Source of the DNA: Gammaproteobacteria bacterium (ex Lamellibrachia satsuma)
Lineage (GTDB): Bacteria > Pseudomonadota > Gammaproteobacteria > Chromatiales > Chromatiaceae
Assembly: GCA_019623805.1 (NCBI GenBank)
Contig: CP053680.1
Location: forward strand, 806,001 to 870,000
DNA length: 64,000 bases
Reading direction: 5' to 3'
Shown here: positions 9,825 through 20,123 of the stretch, piece by piece
Position numbering within the stretch: position 1 is the first letter of the stretch
Layout of the letters: each line of letters starts with the position of its first letter
Program-made: the position numbers and the translations under genes
The notes under the pieces: model-generated
What the model was told of the DNA's origin: nothing
The model's database searches: none
What the model saw: the letters and a program-made list of their open reading frames with translations, nothing else

Positions 9825-9926
9825 CTATTTTCAATGCCTTCAGCCGGGATGACACTTAGCATTCCCACTGTCCTGAATGATAGGTTTTCTGGGCGGAAAC
9901 TAACTAGACGGCTTGGAGTAGGCAAG

Positions 9927-10331
9927 GTGAAGCAAACACTGCTGGAAGAGACTTATCCTGTTTTTCAACTGGACATCAAGGGGCCGGAGTGCCGATTCAA
10001 TTCAGTAGATGAAATAGTTGCCCATATCAGGCAACAGATCGAAACTCACCGAAGCGCCAGATTCATCGCCGTTTTTGATCATTTCGCCCATACGACGGCC
10101 CTACCGGAAGGACAGATTGCTGAAGAAATTACTGCCGCGGTCAACATCGTTTTCTGCTTCGGCCTGACCCTGCAAGACCCCATGCAGCTGGCTGTGCGTC
10201 CACGCTCCATCGGCGTCTGTGAAACCGACGGGCATTTCAGTATCACCTTCATGGAAGCCCCTATGCCTGTCGCCAATGCGGCTATGGAAGAGTGGGCCAG
10301 GTCACTCATTTCAAACCGGGCAGCCGCCTGA
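9927..10331 (+). CDS. Small conserved protein of unknown function
   Basis: A 134-residue soluble protein starting at a GTG preceded eight bases earlier by GGAG (VKQTLLEETYPVFQLD). It resembles, from memory, a small uncharacterised family found in sulfur-oxidising proteobacteria. Recognisable features are an FDHFAHT segment and a Pro-containing C-terminal part (RPRSIGVCE). It lies between the FNR-like regulator and the NifX-like gene, with only 7 bp to the latter, so it is probably cotranscribed with it. No catalytic motif is recognised. Confidence 0.75.
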   Translation: MKQTLLEETYPVFQLDIKGPECRFNSVDEIVAHIRQQIETHRSARFIAVFDHFAHTTALPEGQIAEEITAAVNIVFCFGLTLQDPMQLAVRPRSIGVCETDGHFSITFMEAPMPVANAAMEEWARSLISNRAAA

Positions 10332-10338
10332 GGCCAGT

Positions 10339-10722
10339 ATGAAAATCGGTATCACCAGCCAGAATTTCCGGACCATCACCGGGCACGCGGGAAAAAACCG
10401 CCGTTTTCTGGTGTTCGAACAGGATGATAGTGGTCAGATAATCGAAGGCGAGCGGCTGGATCTCCCAAAGGAGATGAGCATGCATGAGTTCCGCGGTAGC
10501 CAGCATCCCGTTTTTGAAATGGACGTGCTGATTACCGGTGGCTGTGGAGAGGGTTTCATTCGCCGCATGGCATCTCAGGGTGTCCGGGTTGTCGCCACCA
10601 GCGAGGCCGATCCACAAACTGCAGCCGCCAAGGTTGTTGCCGGGGAGGCATTGCCGCCCGCTGAACCACACGACCATGACCATAACCACGATCATCATCA
10701 CAATTCGGTAATGCCCGGCTAA
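10339..10722 (+). CDS. NifX/NifB-type (FeMo-co binding fold) protein with His-rich tail
   Basis: A 127-residue protein starting MKIGITSQNF with the ribonuclease-H-like fold of the dinitrogenase iron-molybdenum cofactor family (PF02579), including the conserved VLITGGCGEGF segment near residue 65-75 and an AKVVAGE end. In nitrogen fixers such domains hold cofactor precursors; stand-alone versions elsewhere have no settled role. The C-terminus is a metal-chelating run of His and Asp (about ten His in twenty residues). No nitrogenase gene is in the window, so a role in metal or Fe-S handling is more likely than nitrogen fixation. The FNR-like regulator upstream suggests redox control. Confidence 0.82.
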   Translation: MKIGITSQNFRTITGHAGKNRRFLVFEQDDSGQIIEGERLDLPKEMSMHEFRGSQHPVFEMDVLITGGCGEGFIRRMASQGVRVVATSEADPQTAAAKVVAGEALPPAEPHDHDHNHDHHHNSVMPG

Positions 10723-10749
10723 GGAGCCTCTGAATGAATGACATTTTTC

Positions 10750-10835
10750 GTCATTGCGAGCGTAGCGAAGCAATCTCCTTGGGTAGTACTCCGTAGCAGG
10801 AGATTGCCGCAGTCGCTACGCTCCCTCGCAATGAC
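10750..10835. repeat. REP-like palindromic element
   Basis: Imperfect inverted repeat of about 86 bp: GTCATTGCGAGCGTAGCGAA..CAATCTCCT on the left and AGGAGATTG..TCGCTACGCTCCCTCGCAATGAC on the right, with a short loop. It matches the widespread TCATTGCGAG-type intergenic repeat of proteobacteria and other phyla. It lies in the gap between a plus-strand and a minus-strand gene. Confidence 0.8.
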
Positions 10836-10934
10836 AGGTTTTCCTGTCCGTTCAGCGATTCCCTAATGGATTCGTCCTCAATAAACCTCGGATTTGGGCT
10901 GCCTGATCTACAGCGCTTGATCAGGCCTGCGGAA

Positions 10935-11438
10935 CTACATCGACATCTCCAGGTCATCAATGACCTTGTCGATCCCCGCTTGGGCGCATGCCTCATCGGT
11001 CTTACCCGAAGGTGCCCCGCTGACGCCGATACCACCCACCAACTGACCACCCACCTGGATTGCCAGACCGCCAGCGGACATCACCAGCCCGTCGATGCGG
11101 CCAATCGGCGTATCGGCCCGATCGCTGAGTTGAGAGGTTGCCGCATTGAAGTTAACGGCGGTAAAAGCCTTTTGCCGGCTGATCGGCACGGTGATGGGAG
11201 CGGCAATGGTATCTCTGAGCACGACCTGTACCGTTCCCTCACGATCCACCACGGTGGCGGCAATCTGGATACCCTGTTCGCGGCAGGCCGCAACTGCACC
11301 TTGGGCTATGGATGTTGCCACCTCCAGGGTGAGGCGTTGCGTCGACACCAGAAGTGCGGGTTCTTCATCAGCCGGTACGGCCTGGGACAGGGTCAGGCCT
11401 ACCGTTGCCAATAACAGGTCTTTTGCTGGTTTCCACAT
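10935..11438 (-). CDS. Exported GlcG/HbpS-family haem-binding-type protein
   Basis: A 167-residue protein with a Sec signal (LLLATVGLTLSQAVPA, cleavage near residue 23) followed by a GlcG/HbpS domain (PF03928): the central VDREGTVQVVLRD strand region and the Gly-rich C-terminal GGLAIQVGGQLVGGIGVSG motif are typical. Members bind haem or act in redox stress sensing; periplasmic versions accompany oxidoreductases. GGGAGAAG precedes the ATG. No neighbour explains its job. Confidence 0.85.
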   Translation of the reverse strand: MWKPAKDLLLATVGLTLSQAVPADEEPALLVSTQRLTLEVATSIAQGAVAACREQGIQIAATVVDREGTVQVVLRDTIAAPITVPISRQKAFTAVNFNAATSQLSDRADTPIGRIDGLVMSAGGLAIQVGGQLVGGIGVSGAPSGKTDEACAQAGIDKVIDDLEMSM

Positions 11439-11472
11439 TGTCTTCTCCCGGCTGATTATTGAATAAGAACGT

Positions 11473-11497
11473 CATGGTGCACACAGCGCACCCTACC
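11473..11497. repeat. Copy of dispersed GGTGCGC palindrome
   Basis: CATGGTGCACACAGCGCACC followed by CTACC, a 25-base copy of a short motif present in most larger intergenic gaps of this window. Confidence 0.7.
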
Positions 11498-11541
11498 ATC
11501 TCAGAGTTTCAGAGGAAATCAGGAAGTTTTTTTGCAACATA

Positions 11542-11580
11542 AAGAGGGGCGGAGGAATAATTATTCCCTCGGCCCCTCTT
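11542..11580. terminator. Long GC-rich hairpin, probable terminator
   Basis: Near-perfect inverted repeat with arms AAGAGGGGCGGAGGAATAA and TTATTCCCTCGGCCCCTCTT, 32 bp beyond the stop of the minus-strand gene ending at 11612. On the plus strand it is followed by CCTGTTTTTCT, so termination could work in either direction. Confidence 0.65.
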
Positions 11581-11611
11581 CCTGTTTTTCTGGAACGCTT
11601 ATGCAGCAAGT

Positions 11612-12127
11612 TTAGGTAGGCGGGGAGACGTAATCGTCTGGCGGGACACTATCGCCGCTCACTTCATCCCTATGAAAGCAAGGCCACTGGTCGTTGGCAC
11701 AGGAAATCGCCATGCCGGCGGCTGCAGTGCCCAAGACTATCCAAACCCAGGGGTATTTTTTCATGCTCGCTTTCGAGGCCGCGGGGGTCGAGCTTGATCC
11801 TCCTTCGCCGCCGGGTGAATAGGCGAGCGTCTGGCCACGCAGATCGATCGAACCTGCACCGGCTCCAGTCATATTGAAATCGAGTAGTGGCGCCATACGG
11901 AAACGCGACGCCCCCCATTGCACTCTTTTCTCATTCCACAACTGACGGGAATCATAGTCGAGCCGAAATCCGAGCCGTTCTTCACCGCTATTCCGGGAGC
12001 TACTCTGCCCAAAAGGCACATTCACGTAGAACATCACACCCGGATCGAACGTGGGCTCCGCCATGGCCGTGGAGTGTATGCAAAACGAGGCTGCCGCCGC
12101 CAGTGAAATCAGTGTCAATCTGTTCAA
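11612..12127 (-). CDS. Exported protein of unknown function with C-terminal membrane segment
   Basis: I choose a TTG start at 12127 because GGAGG lies eight bases upstream and the product then begins with a clear signal peptide (LTLISLAAAASFCIHSTAMA, cleavage before EPTFD). The 171-residue protein has a beta-like N-terminal part (FYVNVPFG, RLGFRLDYDSRQ), a Gly/Ser-rich linker and a hydrophobic segment (WVWIVLGTAAAGMAI) near the end, then an acidic tail. The N-terminal part recalls outer-membrane barrel fragments, but it is too short for a barrel. It is the last of three same-strand envelope genes. Confidence 0.65.
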   Translation of the reverse strand: MNRLTLISLAAAASFCIHSTAMAEPTFDPGVMFYVNVPFGQSSSRNSGEERLGFRLDYDSRQLWNEKRVQWGASRFRMAPLLDFNMTGAGAGSIDLRGQTLAYSPGGEGGSSSTPAASKASMKKYPWVWIVLGTAAAGMAISCANDQWPCFHRDEVSGDSVPPDDYVSPPT

Positions 12128-12271
12128 TGTCTTATCCTCCGCTTCAGTTTCCGCTCCCGCCAAACAGCGGGTAGCGGTCTTTTCCGACGTATTCCTCTCC
12201 TGGAAACTCGCCGTCAAATTGGGTAGTGACACCCAAATACTCACCTTGCTCGGTTCGCATCCCACCTGGTT

Positions 12272-13249
12272 TCACTGCCCGGCCAGGATACTCTCCTGCT
12301 TGATATCTTCGCACCTCGACAGCACCGCCGTTTCGGGCAGTGGCCCGTACATCTCGTCCGCCAGCTCCCGCACCGCAAGCCGGGCCTCCCGCTCATCAAC
12401 CTCACTATCCAGCGGAAACAGCGCCAGACCCGCATCCATGAATCTGTCCACCGGTTTTCTCAGTCGCACGTCGAATCCGTTCCAATAAAAGAGGTTGCCC
12501 AAGCGCTGATCACAGGTGAAACGACGATGCAGTTCCTCTTTCAGTGCGTTGAGCAGATAGATCTCGGCCAGTGTATGTCTGGTGCTCAACAACGCCACCC
12601 GCTTTGATGCAACGACAAGATCTGAAGGCATCAACAGCCCATGGTCGGGGATCTTCAGCCAATCCAACACCACTGAAACCGAACGATTTGGGCGATTCGG
12701 AGGGAGTTCGAAACGTTCTGCACCTCCCACCTCCAGCGCCAAGGCAATGAATTCGGTGCAGTAGAGCTTTTCGTGCTCAGCGTAATTGAAATAGGGGTCG
12801 AAAGGCGCCTCCTCACGGAGCTGGGTCCGGGCATAGTCCGCAATACGCGCCTTGTCCAGACCCGTTGGCTCGTAGATCGCAACATGATGGTAACTCCGGA
12901 CAAACTGCCCAAAAGGTGTACGCTGCACCTCGCCTTTGATCACATCTGTTGGTGGAAGGCAGGTCAGGTTGAAACCGGCGGCACCCGTGATGTCGTAGAC
13001 ATAGGGCGCGCCGTCATCGATTACCAGGATGCCGGCATGGAGATAAGGGGGATAGGACTCAGGGATCAGGGTAATGCCCATATCCATGATGGCGCCGGAG
13101 CCGATAACCACCACCTGACCGGAGACGAGGGGCAAACTGAGAAACTGCTGCGGGTCCTCACCGGCCACCTGCCAGGTCTTGAAATCCTGCCGCGTCGGAT
13201 TGGTGCAGGCGGCCAGCAGGAAGACAAGGAATAACGACAACCAGCGCAC
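12272..13249 (-). CDS. Lipoprotein with YiiX/YebB-like (NlpC/P60 superfamily) peptidase domain
   Basis: A 325-residue protein starting at GTG with AGGGGA upstream. The signal ends in the lipobox LAAC. The next part has the permuted papain-like arrangement of YiiX/YebB-type proteins: a catalytic His in PYLHAGILV (about residue 71) and a catalytic Cys in LYCTEFIALAL (about residue 163). Members cleave or bind peptidoglycan peptides or lipids. The C-terminal 120 residues are helical and unassigned. It starts 3 bp after the small lipoprotein gene, so the two are translationally linked. Confidence 0.8.
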   Translation of the reverse strand: MRWLSLFLVFLLAACTNPTRQDFKTWQVAGEDPQQFLSLPLVSGQVVVIGSGAIMDMGITLIPESYPPYLHAGILVIDDGAPYVYDITGAAGFNLTCLPPTDVIKGEVQRTPFGQFVRSYHHVAIYEPTGLDKARIADYARTQLREEAPFDPYFNYAEHEKLYCTEFIALALEVGGAERFELPPNRPNRSVSVVLDWLKIPDHGLLMPSDLVVASKRVALLSTRHTLAEIYLLNALKEELHRRFTCDQRLGNLFYWNGFDVRLRKPVDRFMDAGLALFPLDSEVDEREARLAVRELADEMYGPLPETAVLSRCEDIKQESILAGQ

Positions 13250-13252
13250 TGC

Positions 13253-13447
13253 TCAGTTCCCCTTGCTGCCGGCCGTTTCGGAACTGCGACTGTCACGCGC
13301 TTCCGATGGGAAGTTGTTCGGCTGGCCCGCCAAGGGTTCGAGCAGCTCCGCTTTTACCTCCGGCGGCAGACTCACGCAACCAGACAGTGCCGGCAACGAC
13401 ACCAGAAAAATACAGAATAGACCTGCTTTCACTACCTCTCGAGCCAT
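13253..13447 (-). CDS. Small lipoprotein
   Basis: A 64-residue lipoprotein: a hydrophobic signal (LFCIFLVSLPALSGC) with lipobox LSGC leaves a 41-residue hydrophilic mature chain rich in Pro, Glu and Ser. AGAGGAA lies upstream of the ATG. It is followed after 3 bp by the YiiX-like lipoprotein and may be its partner. Family not recognised. Confidence 0.75.
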   Translation of the reverse strand: MAREVVKAGLFCIFLVSLPALSGCVSLPPEVKAELLEPLAGQPNNFPSEARDSRSSETAGSKGN

Positions 13448-13598
13448 AACGGTTCCTCTGACCTAAGGTTGTCATGCAAGCGAAGACTCTCTTTTGGCAG
13501 GCATTATAACAAAAAACCTACTTTAAGTGCGGCTACTGAATTATTATTTCATTCGCCCTCTTCTACTTGCAGTGCGACCGCGTAAAAAACGTTGAACA

Positions 13599-14837
13599 CT
13601 ATTCTCCCTGTGGATTTCGCCCGTAGCGATCCCTCACATATCCATCCACAATCCCCATAAACTGTGCCGCAATATCATCTCCCTTGAGTGTAGCCACCTT
13701 CTCTCCATCCACAAATACGGGCGCCGAGGGGCTCTCTCCAGTACCCGGCAAGCTGATACCGATATTAGCTTGCTTGCTCTCTCCGGGGCCATTGACCACG
13801 CATCCCATCACCGCCACCGACATCTCTTGCGCACCTGGGTATTGCCGGCGCCAGACCGGCATCTGCGCCCGTAAGTGGCTCTGCACGTCCTTGGCCAATT
13901 GCTGGAACAGGGTACTGGTGGTGCGCCCACAACCGGGGCAGGCCACTACCATCGGTGCAAAGGCCCTTAGTCCCATCGACTGCAGGAGTTCCTGGGCAAC
14001 CACCACCTCCTGGGTGCGTGCGCCACCGGGCTCCGGCGTCAATGAGATGCGGATAGTGTCACCAATCCCCTCCTGCAGCAGCACCGCCAATGCAGCCGTG
14101 GAGGCAACGATCCCTTTGGAACCCATCCCCGCTTCTGTCAACCCGAGGTGCAGGGCATAGTCACTGCGGGCGGCCAGTTTCCGGTAGACCGCGATCAGAT
14201 CCTGCACACCACTCATCTTGCAGGAGAGCACGATATGATCTCTGCCGAGACCCAACGCTTCCGCCCGGAGAGCACTGTCCAACGCCGACTTGATCATGAT
14301 CTCATGGGTCACCTCATCCGCATCCAGCGGATCGGCCGCACGGGCATTCTCATCCATCATGCTCGCCACCAGAGTCTTGTCCAGACTGCCCCAGTTGACC
14401 CCTATACGTACCGGCTTGTCATATCGACAGGCGGTCTCGATCATGGTGGCGTACTGGCTGTCACGCTTCTCTCCGCTACCCACATTCCCAGGATTGATGC
14501 GATATTTCCCCAAAGCCTGGGCGCATTCGGGAAAATCCGCCAGCAGGCGGTGGCCGTTGAAGTGAAAATCCCCGATCAGCGGGACATTCAACCCCTGCTT
14601 GTCCAGCGCCTCGCGTATTGACGGCACCGCTTTGGCGGCTGCCTCATTATTGACCGTAATGCGCACCAGCTCGGACCCGGCCCGCGCCAGTTCCGCCACC
14701 TGTCTTACGGTGGCGTCAACATCCGTCGTATCGGTATTGGTCATCGACTGCACCACCACTGGCGCATCACCGCCAATGAGAATCCGGCCAACCGGCACGC
14801 CAACCGTCTGGTGTCTGCTTATACAAGAAGATGTCAT
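13599..14837 (-). CDS. ispG: 4-hydroxy-3-methylbut-2-enyl-diphosphate synthase IspG
   Basis: A 412-residue enzyme of the MEP isoprenoid pathway, converting MEcPP to HMBPP with a [4Fe-4S] cluster. Recognisable blocks are [14 protein letters not shown], the Gly-rich [14 protein letters not shown] and the cluster ligands in CPGCGRTT and GCVVNGPGE. The length is slightly above the E. coli enzyme (372), as in many gammaproteobacteria. It is flanked by gaps of about 150-170 bp and seems monocistronic. Confidence 0.95.
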   Translation of the reverse strand: MTSSCISRHQTVGVPVGRILIGGDAPVVVQSMTNTDTTDVDATVRQVAELARAGSELVRITVNNEAAAKAVPSIREALDKQGLNVPLIGDFHFNGHRLLADFPECAQALGKYRINPGNVGSGEKRDSQYATMIETACRYDKPVRIGVNWGSLDKTLVASMMDENARAADPLDADEVTHEIMIKSALDSALRAEALGLGRDHIVLSCKMSGVQDLIAVYRKLAARSDYALHLGLTEAGMGSKGIVASTAALAVLLQEGIGDTIRISLTPEPGGARTQEVVVAQELLQSMGLRAFAPMVVACPGCGRTTSTLFQQLAKDVQSHLRAQMPVWRRQYPGAQEMSVAVMGCVVNGPGESKQANIGISLPGTGESPSAPVFVDGEKVATLKGDDIAAQFMGIVDGYVRDRYGRNPQGE

Positions 14838-14960
14838 GGAACCAAGTTACCTTTAATTAGCTGAACTCCATAGGGAGCGGAGTCAAATTTGACTCCGACC
14901 CCCTTCACTACAATAACAACCTGAAAATGGGCATTATCGCTAATCCTGCCCCTTTAACCA

Positions 14961-14990
14961 AAAAAGCCCGGTCACAAGACCGGGCTTTTT
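14961..14990 (-). terminator. Rho-independent terminator of sqr
   Basis: AAAAAGCCCGGTC, a 4-base loop and GACCGGGCTTTTT form a perfect stem flanked by A/T runs on both sides, 18 bp beyond the stop of the minus-strand sqr gene. It can act in both directions. Confidence 0.9.
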
Positions 14991-15007
14991 ATCGGGATAT
15001 GCGGTGT

Positions 15008-16279
<1,272 letters not shown>

Positions 16280-16431
16280 TCACTCCTCCAACCCATTTTT
16301 TCTTACACGGAAAGGTCAGGCAGTCCTGCCGATCCGCTCAATTGTTAAAACTCGCATACGATACAACCAACCACCTGAAAATTAAAGAATTATAAGTAAT
16401 TCAGCAGGAACCAATACAAGCGGAATGCACT

Positions 16432-17193
16432 TCATAAAACCAACCAGGTGGTGGGAGTGCGCTGTGTCGCCACCGTCAGCCGTTCAACGATTTGAGGCGC
16501 ATGCAACATTACTCCCTCGCGAACCAGTGCGGCGGTATTATTTGCTTCACTGAGGTGGGCAGCCACCAGATGCCGCAGCCTCTGCTGGTCAAGACGCGCC
16601 AGAAGTTCAAAGGACTGGCGATTGCTCAGATGGCCCAGCACGCCACCCACCCGCGCCTGCAACCGGGGCGGGTAGGGTCCGGCGCGCAACATTTCGGTAT
16701 CGTGGTTGAACTCCAGCTGCAAAGCGTCGCAGTCGGAAAGATTTTCGACGATATGCGGCGTAATGTGCCCGGCATCAGTCAGCAAACCAAGAGATACCCC
16801 ATCCGCCCGAAAAACAAACTGGCAGGGTTCACGGGCGTCGTGAGGTACAGGATAGGGGGTGATTTTCAGGTCGCCGATAGTGAAGGGACCGGCATGACTA
16901 TCGATACAGTGCAGTGCCGGTATCTCACCGCACCTGGTGCCCCTGTAGGTCCCGGCAGTCATCCAGGCGGGAAGTTTATAACGCCGGGTAACCGGCCCCA
17001 AACCACTCACATGATCGGAGTGCTCGTGGGTGATGAGGACCGCATCCAGCGAGTCCGCAGCCACATCCAGCAAACCGAGTCGCCGTTCGATCTCCCTGGC
17101 AGGAAAACCGCAATCCACCAACACCCGCACATGGCCGGTTTCGATCAGCAGCGCGTTCCCTTTGCTGCCACTTCCCAACGACGCAAAACGCAC
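16432..17193 (-). CDS. MBL-fold hydrolase (YycJ/WalJ-like)
   Basis: A 253-residue metallo-beta-lactamase-fold protein starting at GTG. The SLGSGSKGNA N-terminus and the metal motif THEHSDHVSGL are those of the YycJ/WalJ group, whose Gram-positive members are linked to cell-wall or DNA-repair exonuclease functions. Further metal ligands are in VPHDARE, TDAGH and AAHLSEAN. It starts 32 bp after bamC on the same strand and is likely the third gene of dapA-bamC-mbl. Confidence 0.88.
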   Translation of the reverse strand: MRFASLGSGSKGNALLIETGHVRVLVDCGFPAREIERRLGLLDVAADSLDAVLITHEHSDHVSGLGPVTRRYKLPAWMTAGTYRGTRCGEIPALHCIDSHAGPFTIGDLKITPYPVPHDAREPCQFVFRADGVSLGLLTDAGHITPHIVENLSDCDALQLEFNHDTEMLRAGPYPPRLQARVGGVLGHLSNRQSFELLARLDQQRLRHLVAAHLSEANNTAALVREGVMLHAPQIVERLTVATQRTPTTWLVL

Positions 17194-17225
17194 GTCACTA
17201 TTCGGACAAATATGAGATTGTCGAG

Positions 17226-18380
17226 TTAACGGATATTCTCATGCAGCAGCGTCAAAATACGCAGTGCCGTCGATGAAATATCACGTTCTCCCTGCTGGTT
17301 GAGCACGGTTACCCGGCTCGTCTTACCCTCGGCTTCGAGCTTCACCTGGTACTGATTCTCATCGTCGAGCTTATCATCCGACCAGAAAGCGAGTTTAGAG
17401 AAGAAGCCCTTCTCCTTGCCGCCCTCCTTGTCGGGATCGATGTAGCGGACAAAATAGATCCCTTCAGAGCGATTGCGATCCTCTACCGCAAACCCAACAC
17501 GATCAAGGGCAACGCCGGTCAGGCGCCAACCTCTGGCAAAACCTTCATTGATGATGAGGTAGGCCTCGGTCGCGGATTTCACCAGTTCTGAACGTGCCTT
17601 GCGCTCCTCTTTGCGCGCCAACGCCTGTTCAGCATGTTCCCCGCTCGTGCCCAGATAGACCATCAGGCGACGCAGCATCTCAGCCTCGACACCTGGATCA
17701 TTGGGTCGTGGCGTCCAGTAGGTGGTATCGGCGTCTCCTCCGACATTCTCTACCAGTTTTTCTTCAAGGCCCCTGTGGGTCAGGTAGAGTTCGGTAGTGC
17801 CGGTTTTTTCTCCCTCTTCCAAGCGTACGCGAAACTGATCGCGGGTAGCGGAAGAGTAGACGCTGTCCAGAACCTTGCGAAACAGTTCTGTGATCGTACC
17901 CTGTTTGACATCTGCCCGACTCTCAAGCCAGTCGGTACGCATGATGCCAACGGTGGGATCCTGTTCCACCAGCAGCAGACCGTTTTGACGCCAGAACTCC
18001 ACCACCCTGGGCCAGACTTCGTCCGGAGTTGCATTGATAAGCAACCAGCGCTGATCGCCGTCGCGCTCGACCTCGACATCCTTCACACGGGGTAAAACGG
18101 TGCTGCCGGCTAGCCTGGGAGTGGTTGAACCTCCATCCTGCCGGTTGGTGGCGTACTCAGAGTAAGAGGCGCTCCCCGCCGCGCCCGCCTCCGGCACCCT
18201 CAACGCATCATTGATCGCAGAACGTGAAAGGTCTGGGGGCACTTCGAGGTTGTCGACCATCTCCCGTTGGTTTCTGTACTCCGTCTGTTTGTCGGAGAAA
18301 ATATCCCCGGTTGAGCTGCAACCGTGGAGCAGAACAGCGAGGGCCGGGATGAGAATCAGTCGTTTAACAGTATGCAGCAT
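17226..18380 (-). CDS. bamC: Outer-membrane assembly lipoprotein BamC
   Basis: About 384 residues. The signal (VKRLILIPALAVLLHGC) ends in a lipobox Cys, and the mature N-terminus includes the conserved LEVPPDLS segment that binds BamD in E. coli. Two helix-grip domains follow. BamC is an accessory lipoprotein of the BAM complex. I use the ATG at 18380; an upstream TTG at 18419 would put an implausible 13 residues before the signal. It follows dapA on the same strand, the classical gammaproteobacterial order. Confidence 0.9.
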   Translation of the reverse strand: MLHTVKRLILIPALAVLLHGCSSTGDIFSDKQTEYRNQREMVDNLEVPPDLSRSAINDALRVPEAGAAGSASYSEYATNRQDGGSTTPRLAGSTVLPRVKDVEVERDGDQRWLLINATPDEVWPRVVEFWRQNGLLLVEQDPTVGIMRTDWLESRADVKQGTITELFRKVLDSVYSSATRDQFRVRLEEGEKTGTTELYLTHRGLEEKLVENVGGDADTTYWTPRPNDPGVEAEMLRRLMVYLGTSGEHAEQALARKEERKARSELVKSATEAYLIINEGFARGWRLTGVALDRVGFAVEDRNRSEGIYFVRYIDPDKEGGKEKGFFSKLAFWSDDKLDDENQYQVKLEAEGKTSRVTVLNQQGERDISSTALRILTLLHENIR

Positions 18381-18443
18381 AGCTGGGTTCGATCTTTCGA
18401 TAACCTTGAGTTCCCGCAAATCTGCGGATAATTATTAACTGGT

Positions 18444-19319
18444 TTAGCAGACGCCTGCCTGCTCCATGGCAGCCCGTACTTTTGGCTGGAGTACTTCAGA
18501 GAGCCAGGTCAACGGCAAGCGGATACCTTTCTGCGCCAAACCCATTTCAACCACCGCCCACTTCACTGGAATAGGGTTGGATTCAACAAATAACGCCGCA
18601 TGCAGCGCTGCCACTTTAGCATCCAACCGCTCTGCGGCCTCGCGCTCCCCGGCCAAGGCCGCTGCGCACATCTGCCGCATCAGCTTGGGTGCCACATTCG
18701 AAGTTACGGAGATCACCCCGTCGCCGCCAATCAGCATCGACTCGCAGCCGGTTGCATCGTCCCCGCTGTAGATACCAAAATCGGCTCCGCAAAGCTCGCG
18801 GATCCGCGTCACGCGCTGCAAATCGCCGCTGGCTTCCTTGACGCCGATGATGTTCTCCACCTCAGCCAACCGGGCCACGGTCTCAGGCAGCATGTCGCAG
18901 GCGGTACGGCCTGGAACATTGTAGAGAATTTGTGGGATATCGACCGCTTCCGCCACTGCCTTGTGGTGCAGGTAGAGGCCTTCCTGGGTCGGCTTGTTGT
19001 AATAGGGGGTCACTAATAGGCAGGCATCCGCCCCTGCCTCCATGGCACAGTGTGTCAGGCTGACTGCCTCTGTGGTCGAATTGGCCCCGGTACCCGCAAT
19101 GACGGGAATCCTGCCCGCAGCGTATTCAACCACCTTGCGGATCACGCCACAGTGCTCTGTCTCGTCCAGCGTGGCGGATTCACCTGTTGTGCCCATCACG
19201 ATGATGGCATCCGTCCCCATTTCGACATGGAAGTCCACCAGACGATAGAGTGCCTCATCATCCAGACTGCCACCTTCCTTCATGGGAGTGACCATCGCCA
19301 CCATGCTGCCGCGAAACAT
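18444..19319 (-). CDS. dapA: 4-hydroxy-tetrahydrodipicolinate synthase DapA
   Basis: A 291-residue TIM barrel catalysing the first committed step of lysine/diaminopimelate synthesis from pyruvate and aspartate semialdehyde. Seen are MGTTGESATL, catalytic Tyr in YNVPGRT, the Schiff-base Lys in GVKEASGDL and the GDD segment. Starting at the ATG at 19319 gives MFRGSMVAMVTP, the usual N-terminus and length (E. coli 292). First gene of dapA-bamC. Confidence 0.95.
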   Translation of the reverse strand: MFRGSMVAMVTPMKEGGSLDDEALYRLVDFHVEMGTDAIIVMGTTGESATLDETEHCGVIRKVVEYAAGRIPVIAGTGANSTTEAVSLTHCAMEAGADACLLVTPYYNKPTQEGLYLHHKAVAEAVDIPQILYNVPGRTACDMLPETVARLAEVENIIGVKEASGDLQRVTRIRELCGADFGIYSGDDATGCESMLIGGDGVISVTSNVAPKLMRQMCAAALAGEREAAERLDAKVAALHAALFVESNPIPVKWAVVEMGLAQKGIRLPLTWLSEVLQPKVRAAMEQAGVC

Positions 19320-19563
19320 CTCTTCGAAAACCCTCGGTATCAAGCTCAATCCGCTATGTTATCCTGCGGCTTGCGATGCTGACAAGTCGACTGGAAAAGC
19401 GATTTGCCGGACGCAAGCCGCCGACGTGTTACACTTTGAACCGGATACCAATAAAATGTTGGCGCTTTTCCGGCCGTCCGTACATGATACAGGCTAGTGT
19501 GAATTAAAGGCTCAGTGCGCCCACTTCAGGCGCACACCCAGAATCAAAACAACACGAAGATAA

Positions 19564-20103
19564 ATGACCACTCCAAACAGCTTCCTTGTAATCTCCGCAC
19601 TGGGCAAGGACCGTCCAGGCATCGTTAATGCACTTTCAAAGAAGATCCTGGACGATGGGTGCAATATCGCCGATAGTCGCATGACTGTACTTGGTGGCGA
19701 ATTCGCTATCCTGCTGCTGGTCGAGGGGCAGTGGAATACCCTTGCCAAGCTGGAAAACGCCCTGCCGGAACTGGAACAGGAACTTGACCTTACCATCATC
19801 ACCAAACGCACTGAGGAGCGGAGCCCTTCCAGCAATCTGCTGCCTTACGCTGTAGATGTGGTCGCCATGGATCACCCCGGCATCGTAAACCACCTGGCGG
19901 AATTTTTTTCCCAGCGAAGCATCAATATCGAAGACATGATGACATCAAGCTACGCTGCGCCGCACACCGGCACCCCGATGTTTGCCGTACACATGAATGT
20001 GGGCATCCCTTCCGACCTGCATATTGCCGGGCTGCGGGACGAGTTCATGGACTACTGTGACGGGTTAAACCTTGATGCCGTCCTCGAGCCCGTCAAGGGC
20101 TGA
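19564..20103 (+). CDS. gcvR: GcvR-type ACT-domain regulator
   Basis: A 179-residue protein of two tandem ACT domains (about 8-80 and 95-175), each opening with a small-ligand motif (GKDRPGIVNALS, AMDHPGIVNHLAEF). This is the build of GcvR, the antagonist of GcvA in glycine-cleavage control. It is divergent from dapA and followed by bcp, the same neighbourhood as in E. coli. No DNA-binding domain is present. Confidence 0.9.
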   Translation: MTTPNSFLVISALGKDRPGIVNALSKKILDDGCNIADSRMTVLGGEFAILLLVEGQWNTLAKLENALPELEQELDLTIITKRTEERSPSSNLLPYAVDVVAMDHPGIVNHLAEFFSQRSINIEDMMTSSYAAPHTGTPMFAVHMNVGIPSDLHIAGLRDEFMDYCDGLNLDAVLEPVKG

Positions 20104-20123
20104 ACTCGGGAGAATATTTGACA

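Noticed and set aside
10339..10722. Nitrogen fixation gene cluster
   Set aside because: Only a stand-alone NifX-fold domain is present; no nifH/D/K/B or cofactor genes nearby.
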